Assembly (NCBI GenBank): GCA_030770535.1
Contig: JASVEC010000004.1
Coordinates: 1,975,586-2,039,585, forward strand
Direction of reading: 5' to 3'
DNA from: Batkoa obscura
Taxonomy: Eukaryota; Entomophthoromycota; Entomophthoromycetes; Entomophthorales; Batkoaceae
DNA: 64,000 nucleotides
Positions 57,078 through 64,000 of this stretch are shown piece after piece. The first letter of the stretch is position 1. The number at the start of each line of letters is the position of its first letter. A model generated the notes under the pieces. It was given only the letters and a program-made list of their open reading frames with translations, had not been told where the DNA came from and did no database searches. Position numbers and translations under genes: made by a program.

Positions 57078-57545
57078 TGTGAAATATTGCTTTATTTAGC
57101 TCTCGGATTGATTATAACGCAACAATCACTTAAGTTGCTGTGTTCTCAAGTTCAAATACAATCAAGTCAGAGTCCCTTATTTTGATTTGCTGCGAGAATT
57201 TCTAACTTCATATTGCAAGGAATAACATCCTCTCGTATTAATATCCATATTTATTGGAGTATAAAAGAGATTCTTCAATATGATAACTCCAGGTTTTTTT
57301 TTAATTGGATTACTCCCTGATAACGTATCATTAATAAAGTCACTAAGTCTTTCTGACAACATCTGATATAGATTTTATAGTAGTATCTTCCATTGTATTT
57401 GTTTTACATAATTTGTAGCTTACTACATACTATTTCTATTAAGTTAAGTCTACCTTAGTTATATAAACTAAGACCCTTCGACTCAAGGCAAGTTAATTAA
57501 GCAAGAGTAGCTTTTAACTTCGGCCACTAAGTATCAACTTTCACA
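57078..57545 (+). repeat. 5' LTR
   Basis: About 468 bp, begins TGTGAAATATT and ends TATCAACTTTCACA (TG...CA). Includes a TATA-like GGAGTATAAAAGAGATTC, the presumed promoter. Shared with the LTR copies at 53995-54531 and 54970-55414. Confidence 0.85.
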
Positions 57546-57568
57546 CTTGGCGCTCATAGCTGGGAAAG
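57546..57568 (+). promoter_or_regulatory. possible primer-binding site
   Basis: Directly after the LTR the sequence reads CTTGGCGCTCATAGCTGGG; TGGCGC at two bases from the LTR fits the usual TGG start of a tRNA-complementary site. The tRNA was not identified; it is not the tRNA-Cys of this window. Confidence 0.4.
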
Positions 57569-57663
57569 CTCCTATAACTACACTAGGTAGCCTTTATAGC
57601 CTTTCCTTTACGGTTCTTACCGCGTAACCACCCCAACCCTCCAATCCCCTTAATTCACAGACT

Positions 57664-60165
57664 ATGATCAACAATAGCCTCATACCCTATTTTGCTGACT
57701 CAAGATATCTCCTTGATAACCGTCAACAATTGACTATCACTGAATATGACATGGGTAGTAGTGATGAAGAAGAAGCTAGTGTTCTGACCCCAGAAATAGA
57801 CACTGCTGCTTTAAATCAAGCTGCCCTACCTCCTCATGTTGTAAGCTCGGTCGTTACCTATGGAGCTGTTCCTATGCACGTTCTTAATGGTGATCTCTCT
57901 GCTTGGAGACAATACCAAAGTAGTAGCTCCAGTACCCAAATTACTTTTCGTGCTCAGTACCAAACGGTACCTACCCTTTCCCACGTTCAACAATATTTAG
58001 TAGAGTTCTTGCACAACAAACTCATCCAGATGGTTGGTGAACTCAACCGTCTCTCAACTCACAATAATGAATTGTCTACCTCTTTAAGCTCGCTTCTAGG
58101 TACGGTTAATAATCTCTCCATGGTCATCAACCAAAACAATGATGTCATCACCCCATCAAATGAATTCCATACCAGTAAGTTTAATGAATTCAACCAAAGG
58201 CTCAATGATACTGTTAGTTATGAAGTATATAGAGATTTGGCAAGAGAAGTAGGAGACTTCAAGGCTGAATTGCATCAGCTTGATACTGCCTTACATTCCG
58301 AACTCATTAAGATCTCTGACGAGATCAACCTTTCCCTCACTGAGATCAATGACCATACTGCTCAAAGGATCTCAGATATCGACGGAAAAGTGAAAATCAC
58401 TTTTGCAGAACTTAATAGATCGTTGATGACTAGATTCACCGAGTATAATCATCGTTTATCCTATGTTGAGCAATCCCCTGCGTCTGCATCAGCCAAAGAT
58501 GCCAGAATCTTGGCTTTAGAACAAGATTTAGCTGCTTGTAATGTACAACTGACTCAACAAGTGACCACCATTAGCCAGCTCATCACTTCCAATAATAATT
58601 TGAAGGAACAAATTAGATTAGATAAAGAGCAGTCAGCGGCTGACTGGGAAGAAATTTCGCGTAATATACAGAGTACCAAGGAAGAGCTTATTATTCTTCA
58701 AACTAAGGTAGCTTCCAATACCAGCCAAATCAAGGCATCTTCTTGTAATTGTAGAAAGGAACGTATCGCTGTTTCAGCACCTCACTCCAGACTCTCGACT
58801 TATAGAGATGTTCCGAGATATAATATGTATGATCTAGGTGATGGTACCACAGAATCTATTCTTGACACTGAATATCAAATGAACCCTAAGTATCGTGGTT
58901 CTATTCACTTGGTACAACCGGATGATCAACCCAAGAAAGGAGAAAGTCCACCTCAATTACTTCCTAGAATGACCACTGCACCTACTGATGGTATTTACTC
59001 AAGAAACCCTGCTACAGGATCTAATGCTGAGCCAATAAGATCTCATGTACAACCCTATGCTGAAGTTAACCTGGACAATCCTTTTAACAATAGTAACAAA
59101 AACAAGTTGCCATATATTGCTCCAAAAATCACTCAACATGTACCCTATGAGCAATCTTCATCTCACTACGTACAACCCGAGCGGATTCCTGTTCAAAATA
59201 ACTATGGTATATCACATAATAATCATGACGCCTATTATGGCCATCCTGGACCTTCTGGTAACAATCTAAACCCGCATAGCTTCTCAACATACCCCCACAA
59301 TTATCCGAGAAGCTCCCAACCCGTTAATACCAAGTTTAATTTTAGTCTCCTATTCAATCCAAATGAAATCACTGCTACTACTTTCATCAAAGCGCTAGAA
59401 GTTCATCTTGATGCCAACAATTGGACCTACGAGTGTCGCCCTCAATGTCTCTTAGGTCAGCTTCAAACAAACGAGCTTTCCTGGTGTATGACCCTACCTG
59501 ATGACTTACGCAGTAACTGGAACTCTTTTAAAAAGGCATTCATAGATCACTATGATTCCGATGTAAAAATGGAAGCAAAAAAGGCAGCCCTTTTATCTTT
59601 ACGACTAGACGATGAAAGCAAACTTGAAAATTACATTGCAAACGTAAAAAATCGTGCTAATGCTTTAATTTCCTGTGGGAAGTTAAGCGTTACAGACCTC
59701 CGCCTGGCCTTCCAACGAAACCTTCCAAGTCACATCGCACGTCTTTTTCTAGACCCTCATCATAATATCACCAATATTACTCAGATGATAGAGATTTTAG
59801 AGCTATACCTCGGAAGTCCAAAAAGCGAAGTTAAATCCAAGAAACTATACGTTAATCATATAGATAAAGAAACGGACAACAACGAATATCTTCATTGCTT
59901 TGCCATTACACAACAGCACTACTCCAACCATCGTAAATCTCGAGTATTTACTGGATGCTGGAACTGTGGTGAACATGGACATATTGCCGTCAATTGTATT
60001 GAACCAAAGCCAGAAAATGGTATTTTTAAATATTACTTTGAAAAAAATGTTCGCAATAGTAAACATTTTAACAAAAATAAACAAGTTAATCACCTCAATT
60101 ATAATTATAATGATGGTGACACTGAAAAGTTTGTTGACCCCAACAGCGAGTCAAAAAACTTCTAA
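57664..60165 (+). CDS. gag: gag of the Ty3/gypsy element
   Basis: Long open gag-type gene of 833 residues. The N-terminal ~370 residues are acidic and rich in coiled-coil heptads. A Pro/Asn/Tyr-rich middle follows, then a retrotransposon capsid-type helical domain from about residue 558 to 690 (FNPNEITATTFIKALEVHLD, LDDESKLENYIANVKNRANA). One CCHC zinc knuckle, CWNCGEHGHIAVNC, lies at about residue 764. Known role: particle shell and RNA packaging. The pol region lies in another frame, which the family commonly reaches by programmed frameshifting. Confidence 0.9.
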   Translation: MINNSLIPYFADSRYLLDNRQQLTITEYDMGSSDEEEASVLTPEIDTAALNQAALPPHVVSSVVTYGAVPMHVLNGDLSAWRQYQSSSSSTQITFRAQYQTVPTLSHVQQYLVEFLHNKLIQMVGELNRLSTHNNELSTSLSSLLGTVNNLSMVINQNNDVITPSNEFHTSKFNEFNQRLNDTVSYEVYRDLAREVGDFKAELHQLDTALHSELIKISDEINLSLTEINDHTAQRISDIDGKVKITFAELNRSLMTRFTEYNHRLSYVEQSPASASAKDARILALEQDLAACNVQLTQQVTTISQLITSNNNLKEQIRLDKEQSAADWEEISRNIQSTKEELIILQTKVASNTSQIKASSCNCRKERIAVSAPHSRLSTYRDVPRYNMYDLGDGTTESILDTEYQMNPKYRGSIHLVQPDDQPKKGESPPQLLPRMTTAPTDGIYSRNPATGSNAEPIRSHVQPYAEVNLDNPFNNSNKNKLPYIAPKITQHVPYEQSSSHYVQPERIPVQNNYGISHNNHDAYYGHPGPSGNNLNPHSFSTYPHNYPRSSQPVNTKFNFSLLFNPNEITATTFIKALEVHLDANNWTYECRPQCLLGQLQTNELSWCMTLPDDLRSNWNSFKKAFIDHYDSDVKMEAKKAALLSLRLDDESKLENYIANVKNRANALISCGKLSVTDLRLAFQRNLPSHIARLFLDPHHNITNITQMIEILELYLGSPKSEVKSKKLYVNHIDKETDNNEYLHCFAITQQHYSNHRKSRVFTGCWNCGEHGHIAVNCIEPKPENGIFKYYFEKNVRNSKHFNKNKQVNHLNYNYNDGDTEKFVDPNSESKNF

Positions 60166-60416
60166 GTGGGAGGGTAAATGAGGATCCCCCTTCCACGAAA
60201 TCAAAAATTCCTCCTGATCCAGATGAAAGCACTGAATTAGACTTCGAAATTAACACGCTTTCAAAATTTGACCCCTCTACCCTCATCCTAGCACTACCTT
60301 CCAAAATTCGTGGCAGACCCAAGAAGAAAAAGGTTCCCGTCGTTGAAATTCCTAAAGTCATTCCACGTCGAATTGATAAGTCACCTGATAACTCTATCAA
60401 TGCCCCTGATTCTGCC

Positions 60417-63400
60417 TTGATAAATGAAATTGCTAAACCTTACATTTCACAATTATCCGATTTATCCAAACTGTCCCTTACACAAAGTGAACTAGATAAT
60501 ACACACCAGTGGTTAACTAATGTTACCATCCCAATTCCTCTAGACAAAATCCTAACTGGAGAATCAGACTTAGCAATTGCATTTAGAAACATCATTAGAG
60601 AATATCAGAATCCAAATAAACAGATCCTCTTAGTAAACCTCGATGCCAAAGCCAACTCCACCGATTGTACTTACATTAATGCGTCGATTTACAAAAAAAA
60701 TGTGCGTATAATATTAGATAGCGGAGCTCCCATCAATTTCATATCGAGTCGTCTGGTAAAACGATTACCCTTTAAACCGGATATAGATTGTTCGGACACC
60801 TTCGGTACAGCCGGAACCGGAACCGTCACGGCACTAGGAGCATACTCATCAATCCCTATTAAGTTTGGAAAGCTAACTTTAGCCTTTCCAGCGATAGTGT
60901 TGGAAAGCGAAGGTTACGACTTCCTCCTAGGCACCGAATTCTTTGTGAAACATGGTTGCCAATTATTGTACGATCAAAATATCTTAAAAGTATTAGATCA
61001 ATCCATTCCAATGTACTACAATAAGCCAAGGAACCTAACCATTAACAACATAAGCAACAAAACTCCTGACTGTCGTATAATGAGCTATCGGACTAACAAT
61101 AAATCAGTTGACGTTACTCTCTGCGGATTAGAATCTGTGATTTATCAATATCCAGATATAGCATATAAGCAGTCTGGAATCCCCATTATTTCCCCTAAGA
61201 ACTTACTAATACCGCCTAAATCACAGGTAGTACTAGACACCGAAATCTCATTATGGGTACCTAAGGAGTTCCATCTATCTATATACAGTATAGAAAGTGT
61301 TTCAAGATTAGAACCTCTAACTATGCCCGGGATTTTAGGTAATAACATGAATGAGACTATAAAACTACTGCTTGCCAACATTACCGAAAAAGATATCAAA
61401 ATCTCTAGAGGTCAACAGGTTGGTACAATCCACGTAGAAAATAACATTGTGATTAATACTTTCAGTAAATTTGCAACACTAGAAGAATTCCAAATTTATG
61501 AAGAAGCCCCTAATAACCAAACCCTGTTTGTTGAGAAAGACACTATTAAACATCTAAACCCAGATGAACAACTTCAATTTTATAAATTGCTGGAAGAATA
61601 TAAAGACGTCTTTGCAACTTCAGAAGAAGATATTGGCTGTGCCCGCAATACTAAACATAAAGTATATACATGTGATTCACTACCTGTTGCAACTAAAGCA
61701 TATCGTAAATCTCAGTCTGAACTTAAGGCAGAACGAGAAGAAGTCCAAAAACTTTTAAGATTAGGTTTGATTATCCCTTCAAATAGTCCATGGGCCTCTC
61801 CCCTTATGATTGTTAAGAAAAAAGATGGAACTAATAGAGTAGTTATGGACTATAGGAAACTCAACAAAATCACAAAGAAGGATGTATATCCACTACCCAG
61901 AATAGATGATGCTGTTGACCGCTTACAAGGTGCAAAATACTTTTCAGCAATGGATCTAATCTCAGGATACTGGCAGGTAGAAATGGATCCGGAAGACCAA
62001 GAGAAATGCGCTTTGATTACTTCCGAAGGACTATTTCAACCAACGAGGATGCCACAAGGCCTTTCAAACGCTCCTGCTACATTCCAACGTCTTATGGATA
62101 ATACACTAGGTGATCTTAAGCTCTCATGTGTACTAATTTACTTAGACGACTTGAATGTGTTCTCGAAGACTTTCGTGGATCACCTAAATCACCTTAAAGC
62201 AGTATTCGAACGTCTTCGCCAAGCTAACTTAAAGTTAAAGCCAAAAAAATGCTCATTTTTCCAAACTAGTCTGGAATTTTTAGGCTACAAGGTCTCTGAC
62301 AAAGGTTTAGCTCCTATTCCTAATAAATTAGATGCAGTAAAAGAGCTTTTCCCCCCAACTACGATGAGAGAAGTACAAGTATTCCTCGGACTAATGAATT
62401 ACTACCGAAGATTTATAAAAGATTTTTCGAACTTAGCCACTCCACTATTCCAATTGTTAAAGAAAGAAGTCAAGTTTCAATGGAAAGAAGAACACCAACA
62501 AGCCTTTGAAGAACTTCGCGATAAGCTGCTTAACGCCCCAGTGTTGATGTTTCCAAATTTCTCAAAGCCCTTCTCCCTGCATACCGACGCTAGCCTAACG
62601 GCAGTTGGAGGTGTTTTAAGTCAACTGGATGATGACAACTGCGAGCATCCAATAGCTTATACCTCTAGAACCTTATCGAAGCATGAGAGGAATTACACTA
62701 CGACAGAGAAGGAATGCCTTGCAATTATTCATGCTATAAAGGCATTTAGACCGTATATCTATGGCACTCACTTTACTGTTATTACCGACCATGTTTCCCT
62801 AAAGTGGTTATATTCAATCACTAATCCTGAAGGACGTCTAGCTAGGTGGGCTCTAAAACTACAATCGTATAGTTTTGATATAGTATATAAGCCAGGTAAA
62901 GATCACCAAAATGCAGATGGGCTTAGTAGGTTACCCAGGATCTGTCTAGCCACCCCCATAGATGATGATCTGTACAACCTATTGGGTAATAAAAATAAGT
63001 GGCCGCAACAACAACCTGAGCTTAAACAATGGCTTGAGAAAAATGCCCAGAATATCATTGTCAAAAGTAATGCATTGTACAAAAAGATTAAAGGAACATA
63101 TATTCCGTATATTAAGCCTTCTTCGCGGCTATCTGCATGTCAACAGTTTCACAATGTGATCTGCGGGCATTCAGCCTTCCAAAAAACATATGACACCATG
63201 AAAGTTTCCTGCTATTGGGAATCAATGATACCAGACTTAGAAGACTTCATAAATAATTGTGATGTTTGTAAAAGAGAACAAAGTAGGATAAAAGTAACAG
63301 CTTACAAGTTTATTTTACCTAAACATGCATTCCACACGGTAAGTATAGATGTGATAGGCCCTCTTTGTGAAGCTTCTTCAGTAAGAGGAAATAAGTATAT

Positions 63401-64000
63401 CGTTGTAGCTATAGACCATCTAACTAAGTGGGTTGAAGCTAGAGCAATACCAAACCAGACTTCCTTCCACATATCTAAATTTATATATGAAGATATTATT
63501 TGTAGACTGGAAGCCCACAGGTGATACTTACCGATAATGCTGCCAATTTTGTTAATCTAGTTCTCCCAAAATTAGCCAGACTAATGGCATTCTACTGCAG
63601 CTCCGTATCATCCAGAAACTAATGGAATGGTTGAGAGAGTAAACGGTACACTAATACGTATACTAAGAAAACTAGCTTTTGACAAAAACTAGCTGTTGGG
63701 ATGAATATCTACATTCCGCTATTTTAGCATATAGATATTCAGTACACAGTATTACTAAAAAGTCTCCCTTTTTATTATGCTTTATGGGAGACACCTGGGC
63801 TCCCCATATCTTTTGCCCCTTTAATCGCTAAACAAGGCGAGATAAGCCCTGACATATACTTGGCTAAACTAACAAAAAAAATTGATAGCTATCCAAAGTT
63901 GAAGCCTTTAACGCATTAACAGATTCGAAGATAAAGAGGTATCAGCAAGATATGTCCAGATTTAGTTAGCGTCACTTTTCAAGGTAGGAGATATTGTTTA
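60417..64000 (+). CDS. pol: pol region of the Ty3/gypsy element
   Basis: Order of domains: aspartic protease with IILDSGAPINFISSRLVKRL, reverse transcriptase with MDYRKLNKITKKDVYPLPRI, MPQGLSNAPATFQRLMD and the YLDD active site in VLIYLDDLNVFSKTF, RNase H with LHTDASLTAVGGVLSQ and TEKECLAIIHAIKAFR, then an integrase with the zinc-binding H/C region (CGHSAFQKTYDTM, CDVCKREQ) and catalytic core VSIDVIGPLC onward. The region continues to the window edge with some interruption. Order RT-RNaseH-IN marks Ty3/gypsy as opposed to Ty1/copia. Confidence 0.93.

Larger units (their letters stand above)
57078..64000 (+). mobile_element. Ty3/gypsy LTR retrotransposon (truncated by window end)
   Basis: Contains a 5' LTR (57078-57545), a possible primer-binding site just after it, a gag gene with CCHC knuckle, and a pol region in the order protease, reverse transcriptase, RNase H, integrase, the diagnostic Ty3/gypsy order. 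The 3' LTR is beyond the window. It looks nearly whole where visible, with only a few breaks in pol, so it is a relatively recent insertion. Base composition is clearly less AT-rich than neighbouring host genes. Treated as a fossil element; exact age needs the missing 3' LTR. Confidence 0.95.

Noticed and set aside
57546-57568. Match of the primer-binding site to the tRNA-Cys in this window
   Set aside because: The 3' end of that tRNA would require a site starting TGGGGGCGCAC, which differs from TGGCGCTCATAG.

Overview
The window is nuclear DNA of a fungus. It is very AT-rich, uses the standard code, and most genes are cut by short introns (roughly 35-60 nt, GTAAG/GTAA donors, TAG/AAG acceptors, sometimes a TACTAAT-like branch site). 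The gene set (Cdc4-type F-box/WD40 protein, four-LIM protein, Ca3427-like binding protein, Git3-like receptor, NUDCD1-like CS-domain protein, membrane-anchored secreted kelch protein) suggests an early-diverging fungus of the Mucoromycota/Zoopagomycota kind; this placement is inference, since no rRNA is present.

Layout: 1-13 kb is gene-poor: a partial gene at the left edge, elongin C, a seven-helix receptor, an intact secreted kelch protein and a decayed paralogue of it, and a mitochondrial LEA-like protein. 13-16 kb holds tRNA-Cys and an orphan RNase H protein. 15.9-51 kb is the dense housekeeping part: Ca3427-like binding protein, Yif1, RNase H2A, an Rpr2/Snm1-type RNase P/MRP subunit, Rab GDI, Sec61 gamma, Rrp4, Cdc4, LIM protein, poly(A) polymerase, S-formylglutathione hydrolase, NUDCD1-like protein, histidine phosphatase, type II PI4-kinase, a SET/MYND protein, a SnoaL/NTF2-like protein and a secreted double-psi-barrel/3D-domain protein. 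51.9-57 kb is repeat-rich: LTR copies facing each other as a large palindrome, MITE-like elements and a gene remnant. 57.1-64 kb is a Ty3/gypsy LTR retrotransposon running off the right edge.

There are no operons. Neighbours work in general cell biology: ER/Golgi traffic (Sec61 gamma, Yif1, Rab GDI, PI4K2), RNA processing (Rrp4, Pap1, Rpr2/Snm1-like, RNase H2A) and ubiquitin ligases (Cdc4, elongin C). Divergent pairs share short promoter regions (YIF1/RNASEH2A, RRP4/CDC4, PAP1/ESD), and two convergent pairs are separated by under 100 bp.

The most distinctive content is non-genic: at least ten copies of a ~105-bp element with ATATGGGG-type inverted ends, two other inverted-repeat elements, and the LTR palindrome. 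No clear novel multi-gene system was found; the best candidates for something undescribed are the orphan RNase H protein (14.5-15.8 kb) and the secreted protein family known here only from two remnants.
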